Below, one piece after another: positions 1-7,763 of a DNA stretch of 64,000 nt. The DNA is from Saccharofermentans sp. (GTDB lineage: Bacteria > Bacillota > Clostridia > Saccharofermentanales > Saccharofermentanaceae), in contig JAKSRI010000001.1 of the NCBI GenBank assembly GCA_024403695.1, forward strand, positions 62,001-126,000, written 5' to 3'. The position numbers were made by a program, and so were the translations under genes. The notes under the pieces are model-generated. The model was not told where the DNA came from, made no database searches, and saw only the letters and a list, made by a program, of their open reading frames with translations. Numbering within the stretch: position 1 is the stretch's first letter; the number at the start of each line of letters is the position of its first letter.

Positions 1-1
1 C

Positions 2-175
2 GTTTTTGAGTATAGATGTAATTTTGATTATCTTTCTTCTATGGGTAGTAAACTTGAGAACAGAGTGCTTACAGCAGTTCTTATTTCTGTTGCTGTTGGT
101 GTTCTTTGCTTCGCTATTCAGACTGCTATTCCTAGAATTATTAAGAAAACTACGAAGGGAGGACAGCGTTTATGA
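2..175 (+). CDS. C-terminal end of a membrane protein (partial)
   Basis: An open frame enters from the left edge and ends at a TGA that shares ATGA with the start of the next gene. The visible 57 residues comprise a short soluble stretch (LSSMGSKLENR), one hydrophobic segment of about 20 residues rich in V, L, A and I, then a basic tail (IIKKTTKGGQRL). This looks like a C-terminal transmembrane anchor with a positive cytoplasmic end. The 4-nt overlap implies translational coupling with the Cache-MFS gene. The family cannot be identified from this fragment. Confidence 0.6.
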   Translation, partial: VFEYRCNFDYLSSMGSKLENRVLTAVLISVAVGVLCFAIQTAIPRIIKKTTKGGQRL

Positions 176-2460
176 GTCGCGGATCTTCCGAGTATAAGAA
201 ATTAAGAGAGAGAAGAAGTATTGCCGCTACAGTTGGTTACTGCTTCGTAATCGTTTTGATTGTTCTCTTTGTTATGTCTAAGATGCTTACTGAGACTTAT
301 ACAGCAGTTCTTGAGAGTGAGAGAGCTGATGCTATGGAGTCTCTCGTTGTAGCTCAGTCCACTGTTCTGGGTCATACTACAATTGAGGAAGGAATGAAGT
401 ATCCAATTCCTGTTCCTAATTATGCACCTGATAAGCCTTATATAATTGATATCTATACTAAGGCTGGTAATTCTTTCTTAAGACTTTATTCATCTACAAA
501 TAATGACAGCCTCGAGCAGTATTATCTCTCAGGTGTAGGTGATGAGTATGATAGCTGTTTTGAACTTCAGCAGGAGGCTTTTACAACTAGAACTGAAGAT
601 GGCGTTAAGTATGTATGTGCTATCGCTCCAATTATTTCTTCAGAGAATACTGTTGCTGGAATCCTTGAAATTAGAATGCCATATAGCGACTTCACATCTA
701 CTGTAAATGGTATGTCTCTCAGCTGGATTCTCACTATCTTCTCCATTGCTGTATCAATGGGAATTATTATCTTCGAGCTTAACTTGTTCGTATCAACACT
801 TACTAAGGGTATTAAGCCAAATGTTCCAGTTCTCATTATGTACGGTGAGGGGGCTATCAGATTCTTAAGTTTCTTCATGGCACTTGGTGCAGTAATGCCT
901 GTAATAGTTATCGCGGAGACTATTAGAGATTCGTTCCCTAATATGAATAATATCGTTCAGCAGATTCTTGTTCTTGTTGGCATTGCTCTTTATGCTTTTG
1001 GTTTCTTTAGCTTTAGCGCACTCCGTAAGACATTGAAGTTTAAGCTCACTTCCAGAATCGCACTCATAGTAACAACTGCTTTCGGATACTTCCTTAGCCT
1101 TGTTATCGGTCTTACAGGTAACGCGGTTGTAGCGCTTATTCTCGCACTTCCTATGGCATTCTGCTTTAGTATGCCTTGTGATTCACTTCGTGATTATCGT
1201 ATTAATGCAGGTAAGCTCGGTTATGAGGGATTCGATGACAGAACAGTTCATAACATCCAGAGTGCTGGTTACATGATGGGTATTTCTGTTGGTGCCGTTA
1301 TCGGTGGTATTTGCTTCGAGCGATTTGGTCTTCTCGTAGTTAATATCATTGCTGGTGCCGCATTGATTCTCACATCACTTGGTATCTCATTCTTTATGAA
1401 GGATAATGTGCCAGTTAAGGAGTCATACTTGCCAATCAATAAGTGGCTCGAGCTCGTATCTAATAAATATACAGGCCGATTCCTTACTTCTACATTCTTC
1501 GTTCTGGGTACAGTAGTGTCTTTCTTGCTCGGATTCGTTCCTAATTACATCACAACAGTTGGTATCTCTTTGGCGACTGCGTCATTCTACTATCTTGTTG
1601 CTACATTTGCTGCATGTTTCATTGCTGCTGTAATTAAGAATCGTTTCTCACATGTTCTTACATCTAAGGTTCGTGTAATTATCTCATCCATTGCAACTGT
1701 TGCTGGTTTGTTAGTGTTCGCACTTATGCCAACAGCAAAGGTTCTTGTTGTAACAGTAGCATTGCTTGGTATTTCTCTTGGAATTCACGATTTCTATTAT
1801 CTTTATGTATTGTTCCTTTTGTCTGAAGGAAAGATTAAGGCGAACCTTCGTAAGGCAGCTGAGAACTCATTCCTCGCAGGTATTATTATTGCATTGCCAG
1901 TATTCACATTGGCGCTCTTGCTCGATATGAGAATCGTATTTGTAGTAGCTGCTATTATCTTGTTCTTCTGTGCATTTGCTTATCCGATGTCTTCTTATTC
2001 TAATAACGTTGACGATAGAGATCCTGCACTTAAGAAGTCTGGCGCATCTAAGAAGCCAGCTAAGAAGAGTGGTAAGAAAGCCGCTCCTGCAGCTAATGCT
2101 AACAATGTTCCTGCTCAGCAGATGCCAGTTCAGCAAATGCCTGTTCAGCCTCAGGCTCCAGTTCAGCAGGTTCCAATGCAGGATCCATATGGACAGGTTC
2201 CATATGCACAGGATCCATACGTTCAGGAACCATACGCGCAACCATATGGTCAGGATTTGTATGCTAATGTACCAAATGTTGATTTGAATGCGTTGCTTAA
2301 TGAACCAATCGATGATTATTCTGGTCAGCCTGGTATGTATCAGGACCCATATGCTCAGCCACAGGATTATGGTTATCCACAGCCACAGGCTCAGCAGTAC
2401 GACCCATACAACAACCCTTATGGATATGATCCAAATAACAATCCAGGAGGTTATCAGTAA
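172..2460 (+). CDS. MFS-like membrane protein with N-terminal Cache-like extracellular domain
   Basis: 762 aa. A first membrane helix (about residues 17-38) is followed by an extracytoplasmic region of about 145 residues (about 39-185) with the look of a single Cache/PAS-like sensor, such as dCache domains of chemoreceptors. About 12 hydrophobic segments follow (about 187-605) with an MFS-like layout, including an acidic/basic loop and the repeat GAVIGGICFERFG. The last 155 residues are a Lys/Ala stretch and then a disordered Q/P/Y-rich tail with repeated DPYxQ units. The likely role is a sensing transporter, or a receptor that reuses a transporter fold; the substrate is unknown. It overlaps the upstream gene by 4 nt and the downstream gene by 1 nt (TAATG), so the three genes probably act together. 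A GGGAGG Shine-Dalgarno sequence precedes the ATG. Confidence 0.6.
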   Translation: MSRGSSEYKKLRERRSIAATVGYCFVIVLIVLFVMSKMLTETYTAVLESERADAMESLVVAQSTVLGHTTIEEGMKYPIPVPNYAPDKPYIIDIYTKAGNSFLRLYSSTNNDSLEQYYLSGVGDEYDSCFELQQEAFTTRTEDGVKYVCAIAPIISSENTVAGILEIRMPYSDFTSTVNGMSLSWILTIFSIAVSMGIIIFELNLFVSTLTKGIKPNVPVLIMYGEGAIRFLSFFMALGAVMPVIVIAETIRDSFPNMNNIVQQILVLVGIALYAFGFFSFSALRKTLKFKLTSRIALIVTTAFGYFLSLVIGLTGNAVVALILALPMAFCFSMPCDSLRDYRINAGKLGYEGFDDRTVHNIQSAGYMMGISVGAVIGGICFERFGLLVVNIIAGAALILTSLGISFFMKDNVPVKESYLPINKWLELVSNKYTGRFLTSTFFVLGTVVSFLLGFVPNYITTVGISLATASFYYLVATFAACFIAAVIKNRFSHVLTSKVRVIISSIATVAGLLVFALMPTAKVLVVTVALLGISLGIHDFYYLYVLFLLSEGKIKANLRKAAENSFLAGIIIALPVFTLALLLDMRIVFVVAAIILFFCAFAYPMSSYSNNVDDRDPALKKSGASKKPAKKSGKKAAPAANANNVPAQQMPVQQMPVQPQAPVQQVPMQDPYGQVPYAQDPYVQEPYAQPYGQDLYANVPNVDLNALLNEPIDDYSGQPGMYQDPYAQPQDYGYPQPQAQQYDPYNNPYGYDPNNNPGGYQ

Positions 2461-3200
2461 TGGAACTTTGGAATGAAAAGTTAACCAGAGAAAACATCTC
2501 TGATTTCTATCAGAGCACTGTAGAGATGGTATATACCTCTGTTTTTGATATTGCTAAAGAGACAACAAGAGCCGAGCAGGCAATCGTTAAGGCATATATC
2601 GATACATATCAGCAGCGCGGAACACTTAAGGGTGAAGATGTTATTTATACTTTTGGTGACATCCTTCTTAAGAATGCTAATGAGATTGTTGAGAAGTATC
2701 CATTGCCAGAGAATGTGTCTTTCGCACCAAGAACTTTGGATGAGTACACTCGTAACTTCATGTTGGAGAAAATCATCGCTCGTATCGATTCAAAGAGCTA
2801 TAAGGTAGCAGAGTTTATTTCTTCTGACTCCAAGAAGAATAGAAGTCCTAAGACAGTATCTAAGGTTATGGATTTGTTACCAGTTACACCTTTGCTCGCT
2901 ATTCAGCTTATTCTGCTGGCATTGATTATCTGGGGTGTAAGTACTCTTGCAATTACTGTGCCATATAAGAAAGATACACTTGTAAATGAGAGTAAGATTT
3001 TTGGTTCTGTAAACCTTCAGGAGAAGTACGTAACTATTCTTGATTATTATCCATTGAATGCTCAGTTCCCAGTGGCTGATACAGATGTTGAGAACCCTGA
3101 GAATCCTGATGCTGTTATTCCAGCTGAGACAGACGGTCAGGTTGTAGCGCCTGTAGTAGGTACTACTGCAGAGCCTGAGATTTCTGCAACCAGAGGATAA
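2460..3200 (+). CDS. Membrane-anchored protein with sigma-70 region-2-like N-terminus
   Basis: 246 aa. Residues about 12-75 have the spacing of ECF sigma region 2: an FYQ..VEMVYTSVFDIA segment, then a helix AEQAIVKAYIDTYQQ, comparable with FNELYNNSYKMVYLTC and the helix DAMDATQDTFMAVYKN in the clear ECF protein at 58158. No region-4 helix-turn-helix is evident. One transmembrane helix (about 141-168) is followed by an extracellular tail of about 80 residues ending in a Pro/Glu/Thr/Val-rich stretch. It could be a degenerate tethered sigma factor, or a regulator that only keeps the fold. It starts at the stop codon of the Cache-MFS gene, so it is translationally coupled. The sigma relationship is an inference from pattern only. 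Confidence 0.45.
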   Translation: MELWNEKLTRENISDFYQSTVEMVYTSVFDIAKETTRAEQAIVKAYIDTYQQRGTLKGEDVIYTFGDILLKNANEIVEKYPLPENVSFAPRTLDEYTRNFMLEKIIARIDSKSYKVAEFISSDSKKNRSPKTVSKVMDLLPVTPLLAIQLILLALIIWGVSTLAITVPYKKDTLVNESKIFGSVNLQEKYVTILDYYPLNAQFPVADTDVENPENPDAVIPAETDGQVVAPVVGTTAEPEISATRG

Positions 3201-3225
3201 CTGGCGCTCATAACTAATTATATTC

Positions 3226-3259
3226 AAGCCCTCGAGTTTAACGACTCGAGGGCTTTTTT
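3226..3259 (+). terminator. Rho-independent terminator
   Basis: An 11-bp stem (AAGCCCTCGAG paired with CTCGAGGGCTT) has an 8-nt loop and a following run of six T. It ends the operon that begins left of the window. Confidence 0.9.
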
Positions 3260-3272
3260 GTATTGTGACTTC

Positions 3273-3368
3273 CTGAAAATAGAACTTTTTATTCTGAAAA
3301 GTTCTATTTTCAGTTCTAAATTCCTCATAGTAGAACTTTTCAGAATAGAAAGTTCTATATTGAGGAAT
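3273..3368. repeat. Nested, mutually exclusive inverted repeats
   Basis: Three overlapping pairings exist. A perfect 17-bp inverted repeat joins 3273-3289 to 3297-3313. An imperfect 20-bp repeat joins 3320-3339 to 3349-3368. A perfect 16-bp repeat joins 3290-3305 to 3332-3347 and competes with the first two. All are built on AGAACTTTT/AAAAGTTCT. They lie between an operon terminator and the leader of the next gene. No ORF is credible here. Confidence 0.75.
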
Positions 3369-3383
3369 TTTCAGGTAGAAACG

Positions 3384-3440
3384 CTAATATATACTACGCA
3401 TATATTAGTAATGGGTTCTTGTATAGAACCCATTACTAAT
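3384..3440 (+). promoter_or_regulatory. Two-hairpin leader with ACTACGC loop (copy 1)
   Basis: The first hairpin has a perfect 9-bp stem (3384-3392 with 3400-3408) closing the 7-nt loop ACTACGC. The second has a perfect 16-bp stem (3404-3419 with 3425-3440) and a 5-nt loop. The two share nucleotides 3404-3408, so they may exclude each other. The same loop on a different stem, again followed by a long second hairpin, occurs at 59801-59848. The next gene starts 33 nt downstream. TATACT within the 13-nt shared core could alternatively be a -10 box. Confidence 0.6.
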
Positions 3441-3472
3441 AACATTTATATACTTCGGGGGGAAGAATTTTT

Positions 3473-4129
3473 ATGAAAATGTACATTACAAAAGGCCAGT
3501 TAAAAAAGGATTTAGATGCTGGTAAAATCACGCAGGAAGAGTATTCCCAAATACGCAATAATATGAATAAATCTACAGTAATAGTTTCTGTTTTGATTTG
3601 TATAATTGTTTTCGCTGGAATATTTAATTATTATATTCATTCTACGCCTATTAAATACGTTAATAACAATGTAGAACGAGCTGCAGAAGATGCTTTTGAT
3701 AGATTAGCAGATGAAGATGAATATCAAGATTATACTGAATATCAGACACTTATCATGACTGAATTTTTTAATAATAGTGATATTGATGATGTGAGTTTTG
3801 ATAAAGAGAATATGGAAATTACTGTAAGGTTTAAAGGTCCTGACTTAGGTGATTTTTATAGTGTATTATATGATGAAGCAACTGATGCTGGTGTTGCAGA
3901 TGTTGCAAAATATGTATTAGGTGTTAGTGATCTCCGTAGAGATGTTATCGATGAATGTTCAACAAAAAAATACAAAGTAATTGTTTCTTTAAATCAAGGT
4001 GTATTTGCAAAGGGTTGGTCTAGTGAGTCTTCAATTAGAGAATATGTCGAAGAAAAAATTTATAATGAAGTCTTTAATTATATTACAGAAGAAATTGTAG
4101 ATGCAGGATTAGGTACAAAAGCTAATTGA
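3473..4129 (+). CDS. Membrane-anchored protein of unknown function
   Basis: 218 aa. It has a short cytoplasmic part that contains a KKDLDAGKITQEEYSQIR helix (an SHOCT-like amphipathic pattern often found beside membrane helices), one transmembrane helix (about 35-55), then an extracytoplasmic domain of about 160 residues with many acidic residues. No catalytic motif is recognised. An unusually G-rich ribosome binding site (GGGGGGAAG) lies about 8 nt upstream. The next gene, a secreted DUF4214 protein, follows after 12 nt behind a GAGAGGAG site, so the pair is probably one transcript. Base composition is clearly AT-richer than in the neighbouring housekeeping genes. Confidence 0.7.
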   Translation: MKMYITKGQLKKDLDAGKITQEEYSQIRNNMNKSTVIVSVLICIIVFAGIFNYYIHSTPIKYVNNNVERAAEDAFDRLADEDEYQDYTEYQTLIMTEFFNNSDIDDVSFDKENMEITVRFKGPDLGDFYSVLYDEATDAGVADVAKYVLGVSDLRRDVIDECSTKKYKVIVSLNQGVFAKGWSSESSIREYVEEKIYNEVFNYITEEIVDAGLGTKAN

Positions 4130-4141
4130 GAGGAGTAAACA

Positions 4142-5767
4142 ATGAGATTTACAAAATTAATATCAGTATTAATTACAGCTAGTACAGTATTGTCATTGGT
4201 TGCTGCTAATACATTTGCGGCAGGTAAGGGTGCAGTTGCTATTACAAAAGAGAATTTTCCAGATGCCAAATTAAGAGGATACTTATCATTTTTTGTAGAT
4301 GTAAATAAAAATGACATCGTTGATGAAGGTGAGTTCAGTGGAAAACTTGATCTTCAAAATGAAGGCGTTACCGATCTTACAGGAATCGATAAGCTTTATA
4401 TTACGGATTTTAAATATACTGATATGAGCGCTGAGCTTACGAAAATCGATCTTTCTGGTAATCCAGAACTTGAGACATTATATATAAATATTACGACTGG
4501 TCCTCTTGGTTTTGATAGCCTTGACCTTTCAGCTAATACAAATCTTAAAGATATTTTCATTAGACTTCCTAAGCTTGAAAAGCCTGTAGAGATTGGCAAT
4601 AAGCCATATCTTACAAAGCTTAGTCTTTTTGATAATAATCAAGGAACAATTGACCTTAGTGGATGTCCTAATCTTGAGGATGTTGTAATTTATGATATGA
4701 ATTTTACAGGTCTTGATATTACTGGATGTCCTAAGATTTACAGCTTAAATATTCAAAGTATTGCTAAATATACAGAACTTGATATCAGTAATTGTCCATA
4801 TCTTTCAAGAGTTTATAAAGAGACGCCAAGAGTAACAGGGCTTTTCAACAATTATTCTTGGAAGTCTGAAGATGGTTCTGTTCAGTATGTTTATATGAGA
4901 ATTAGTAATAAAGCTACTGTAACTGCTATGGAGGACACATCAAATGTAACTCCTCCTGTTACTCCAACAGCGGCTCCTACTGAAAAGCCAACTGTACCAC
5001 CAACTGTACCACCAACTGTATCACCAACTGTATCACCAACTCCAACTCCAGAAGCAGATCCACTTGGTGATTTCGTTGACCGACTTTACCAGGTAGCTCT
5101 TGGTCGAAATGCAGACCCTTCAGGTAAGGCATCATGGGTGCAGGTTTTGAAGGATGGAACTTCTGGCGCTGATGTTGCCAAGGGATTCCTTTATAGCCCA
5201 GAGTTTACAAGTAAGAACCTTAGTGATGCTGATTATATTGATGCTCTTTATAAGGTTTTCTTTAACAGACCAGCTGATCCAGAAGGAAAGCAGTCATGGC
5301 TTGACTTTATAAAGATGGGTGCAACAAAGCAGTACGTTCTCGAAGGATTTATTGGTTCCAAGGAGTGGTCACTTGTATGTGCTGATTATGGAATCAAGAC
5401 TGGTGCAGACACACCAAATGATGTTAGTGCTTTCGTAACAAGACTTTACACAACATGTCTTGGTCGTACCCCAGATGCATCTGGACACGCCTCTTGGTTG
5501 AATGCTCTTGTTACCCATCAGGGTGGTGGTTCTAAAGTGGCTCACAACTTCTTCTTCTCCGATGAGTTTGTTAACGCTAAGCTCAGTAACGAGGCTTATG
5601 TAACAAGACTTTACATCACAATGATGAATCGTTTGCCTGATGCGCAGGGTAAGCAGGGTTGGGTAGATGCTCTAAATAGCGGTTATTCACGTGAAACAGT
5701 CTTCCAGGGATTCGCAAACTCCATCGAGTGGGGAATCATCTGTGATAACTACGGTATTGATAAGTAA
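4142..5767 (+). CDS. Secreted leucine-rich-repeat/DUF4214 surface protein
   Basis: 541 aa. A signal peptide (about 1-27, ending NTFAAG) is followed by a segment with an EF-hand/dockerin-like acidic loop (DVNKNDIVDEGEF). A leucine-rich-repeat-like region (about 75-235) has recurring LDLS..P.L units. A Thr/Pro linker (about 268-300) precedes the C-terminal half (about 305-541), which holds two tandem DUF4214 units, each with two LY...LGR..D..G motifs. DUF4214 domains are common in exported Lachnospiraceae proteins and are thought to bind or cross-link surface glycans; the exact role here is unknown. No sorting signal is present. Codon choice changes at the linker: the LRR half is AT-rich and the DUF4214 half resembles housekeeping genes, which suggests domain shuffling. 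It follows the membrane protein in an apparent operon. Confidence 0.8.
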   Translation: MRFTKLISVLITASTVLSLVAANTFAAGKGAVAITKENFPDAKLRGYLSFFVDVNKNDIVDEGEFSGKLDLQNEGVTDLTGIDKLYITDFKYTDMSAELTKIDLSGNPELETLYINITTGPLGFDSLDLSANTNLKDIFIRLPKLEKPVEIGNKPYLTKLSLFDNNQGTIDLSGCPNLEDVVIYDMNFTGLDITGCPKIYSLNIQSIAKYTELDISNCPYLSRVYKETPRVTGLFNNYSWKSEDGSVQYVYMRISNKATVTAMEDTSNVTPPVTPTAAPTEKPTVPPTVPPTVSPTVSPTPTPEADPLGDFVDRLYQVALGRNADPSGKASWVQVLKDGTSGADVAKGFLYSPEFTSKNLSDADYIDALYKVFFNRPADPEGKQSWLDFIKMGATKQYVLEGFIGSKEWSLVCADYGIKTGADTPNDVSAFVTRLYTTCLGRTPDASGHASWLNALVTHQGGGSKVAHNFFFSDEFVNAKLSNEAYVTRLYITMMNRLPDAQGKQGWVDALNSGYSRETVFQGFANSIEWGIICDNYGIDK

Positions 5768-5791
5768 ATCTTCAGATTGACTACTATGAGC

Positions 5792-5828
5792 AAAAGCGTC
5801 GCATGGAATATTCCATGCGGCGTTTTTG
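5792..5828 (+). terminator. Rho-independent terminator
   Basis: The stem AAAGCGTCGCATGGAA pairs with TTCCATGCGGCGTTTT (one G-U pair) around a 2-4 nt loop and is followed by a T run. It ends the DUF4214 gene. Confidence 0.9.
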
Positions 5829-5872
5829 TTTGTTTAAATGGCTCAGTAATGAACGTTATATTGACTATACTT

Positions 5873-5881
5873 TGGTATTAA
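5873..5881 (+). promoter_or_regulatory. Candidate extended -10 promoter
   Basis: TGGTATTAA is a TGn extended -10 variant. It would start RNA about 18 nt before the ATG of the rubredoxin fusion gene. TTGACT at 5861 is an alternative -35 for a box near 5884. No oxidative-stress operator could be identified with confidence. Confidence 0.35.
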
Positions 5882-5905
5882 AGAATACATAAAGGAGGTC
5901 AAATA

Positions 5906-6994
5906 ATGGAACAAAAAGCTATGTACAAATTGTCTTATGGCGTGTTTGTGATAACTGCCAGAGACGGTGACAGGGATAGTGGTTGTATTTCGAACACGGT
6001 CTTTCAAGTGACGTCCACACCTAATCAGGTTTGTGTCTGTCTTAATCACTATAGTTTTACCCATGACATGATAAAAAAGACGCGTGAATTCACGGTTTCC
6101 GTTCTCTCGCAGAAAGCGCAGTTCGGTCTCGTAAAGCATTTCGGATTCCAGTCAGGAAAGGCTGTTAGTAAGTTTGCCGGATTTACTGACTGTGTGCGTG
6201 CCAGTAACGGGATTTATTACATAACAAAAGAAACTAATGCTTACCTCACGGTTAAAGTTCACCACGCTTTTGACCTCGGTACACACACCATGTTTGTTGG
6301 TGAAGTAACGGATATGGAAGTGCTCGATGCGACCCCTTCGGCCACCTATGAGTACTACATAAATAATATTAAAGATACGGAGGAAACAACTATGACAAAA
6401 TGGATTTGCCCAGTATGCGGTCATGTTCACGAAGGACCAGAGGCACCAGAAGAATGCCCTGTATGCCATGTTAGAGGTGCTACATGGAGGAAGATGGAAG
6501 ATAATATGACGCTTGCAGCAGAGCATGAGTGTGGAATTTACGCTAAGACTGTTAAGAATAACTCTAATGTTTCTGAGGAAGATAAGAAGTATATCTTTGA
6601 GCAGCTAACGGCATGCTCTACCAAGATTTGTTCTGAGGTGGGAATGTATCTTTGCTTGTCCCGCATTGCACATCGTGAAGGATATCCTGAGATTGGATTG
6701 TATTTGGCCAAGATTGCAGACGAGAAAGCAATCCACGCGGCTAAGTATGCAGAACTTCTTGGTGAGGACTTGGAGCCAAATATAAAGGCAACAACCCAGG
6801 ATAACCTTAAGTGGAGAGCAGACTGTGAGTTTGGTTCTACACAGAGCACTTATAATCTGGCATCGTGCTGTAAGAAGTATGACCTTGATGCACTTCACGA
6901 CACCATTCACGAGATGGCAAGGGACGAGGCACGTTTTGGTAAGGCGCTAGAAGGTATGCTTAAAAGATATTTCAAAATCCCGTTTGTCTCTTGA
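5906..6994 (+). CDS. Flavin reductase-rubredoxin-rubrerythrin fusion (Hrb-like)
   Basis: 362 aa. Residues 1-160 are a flavin-reductase-like split-barrel FMN domain. About 163-200 is a rubredoxin with two CPVC motifs. About 205-362 is a four-helix rubrerythrin domain. Flavin reductase plus rubredoxin is the layout of clostridial high-molecular-weight rubredoxin, an electron carrier for O2/NO reduction by flavodiiron proteins. Aligned with the neighbouring stand-alone protein, three positions expected to bind the diiron site differ: Glu to Ile (241), Glu to Lys (274) and His to Phe (344). The rubrerythrin part is therefore probably not a normal peroxidase. A GGAGG site 8 nt before an in-frame ATG at 6392, exactly at the domain boundary, may yield a separate rubredoxin-rubrerythrin product. 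The start is supported by AAAGGAGG. Confidence 0.85.
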   Translation: MEQKAMYKLSYGVFVITARDGDRDSGCISNTVFQVTSTPNQVCVCLNHYSFTHDMIKKTREFTVSVLSQKAQFGLVKHFGFQSGKAVSKFAGFTDCVRASNGIYYITKETNAYLTVKVHHAFDLGTHTMFVGEVTDMEVLDATPSATYEYYINNIKDTEETTMTKWICPVCGHVHEGPEAPEECPVCHVRGATWRKMEDNMTLAAEHECGIYAKTVKNNSNVSEEDKKYIFEQLTACSTKICSEVGMYLCLSRIAHREGYPEIGLYLAKIADEKAIHAAKYAELLGEDLEPNIKATTQDNLKWRADCEFGSTQSTYNLASCCKKYDLDALHDTIHEMARDEARFGKALEGMLKRYFKIPFVS

Positions 6995-7104
6995 ACTCGC
7001 TGTAGTGTAAAGAATCTCTTAGGAAATTCACCGTGTAAATATGTTATTCTGAATAAGGAAGAATTTATTACTTCTTCAAATTGTTTTTCGTGGAGGATTT
7101 AATA

Positions 7105-7692
7105 ATGAGTAAATGGGTATGTCCAGTTTGTGGTTATGTACATGAAGGTCCAGAGGCTCCAGCAGAGTGTCCTGTATGTCACGTTAAGGGTGCTACTTGG
7201 AAGCAGATGGATGAGAATATGAAGCTCGCTGCTGAGCACGAGTACGGTGTTTACGCTAAGACAGTTAAGAACAATCCTGATATTTCAGATGAGGATAAGA
7301 AGTATATCTTTGATCAGCTCATGGCAAACTTTAATGGTGAGTGCTCTGAGGTTGGAATGTATCTTTGCATGGCTCGTATTGCTCACCGTGAGGGTTACCC
7401 AGAGGTTGGTCTCTACTGGGAGAAGGCAGCGTATGAAGAGGCTGAGCATGCAGCTAAATTCGCAGAACTTCTTGGTGAGGACCTCGAGCCTAACATGAAG
7501 GCTACAACAAAGGATAACCTAAAGTGGAGAGTTGACTGTGAGTATGGTGCAACACAGGGTAAGTTTGATCTCGCTATGTGCTGCAAGAAGAATAACCTTG
7601 ATGCGCTTCATGACACAATCCACGAAATGGCTCGCGACGAGGCAAGACACGGCAAGGCTCTCGAGGGAATGCTTAAGAGATACTTTAAGTAA
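7105..7692 (+). CDS. Reverse rubrerythrin (rubredoxin domain first)
   Basis: 195 aa. An N-terminal rubredoxin (CPVC at 6-9 and 22-25) is followed by a rubrerythrin diiron domain. This reversed order is known from clostridial proteins that act as NADH-dependent peroxidases or O2 reductases in anaerobes, with electrons passed by rubredoxin/NADH oxidoreductases. The expected ligand pattern is present: Glu79, Glu112-x2-His115, Glu146 and Glu179-x2-His182. It is very similar to the rubrerythrin part of the upstream fusion, so the pair is a tandem duplication. The ATG behind TGGAGG is preferred to a TTG 24 nt upstream because of the spacing and because the protein then begins MSKWVCP like the internal start of its neighbour. 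A gap of about 110 nt separates the two genes, so a separate promoter is possible. Confidence 0.92.
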   Translation: MSKWVCPVCGYVHEGPEAPAECPVCHVKGATWKQMDENMKLAAEHEYGVYAKTVKNNPDISDEDKKYIFDQLMANFNGECSEVGMYLCMARIAHREGYPEVGLYWEKAAYEEAEHAAKFAELLGEDLEPNMKATTKDNLKWRVDCEYGATQGKFDLAMCCKKNNLDALHDTIHEMARDEARHGKALEGMLKRYFK

Positions 7693-7719
7693 TCATTTCA
7701 ATAATTTGTATATTGAATT

Positions 7720-7750
7720 AAGAGGAGCTACTGTTGGGGCTCCTCTTTTA
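7720..7750. terminator. Terminator between convergent genes
   Basis: The stem AAGAGGAGC pairs with GCTCCTCTT and is followed by TTTA on the + strand. It is read mainly from the rubrerythrin side but could also stop the convergent GT87-like gene. Confidence 0.8.
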
Positions 7751-7763
7751 TATGTTCATGAAG

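Noticed and set aside
6..197. 63-codon frame at the left edge
   Set aside because: It overlaps the start of the Cache-MFS gene; the adjacent frame gives a better membrane-protein end with a coupled ATGA stop.
3258..3476. 72-codon frame between the terminator and the membrane-protein gene
   Set aside because: It consists of inverted-repeat sequence, has no ribosome binding site and ends inside the next gene's start.
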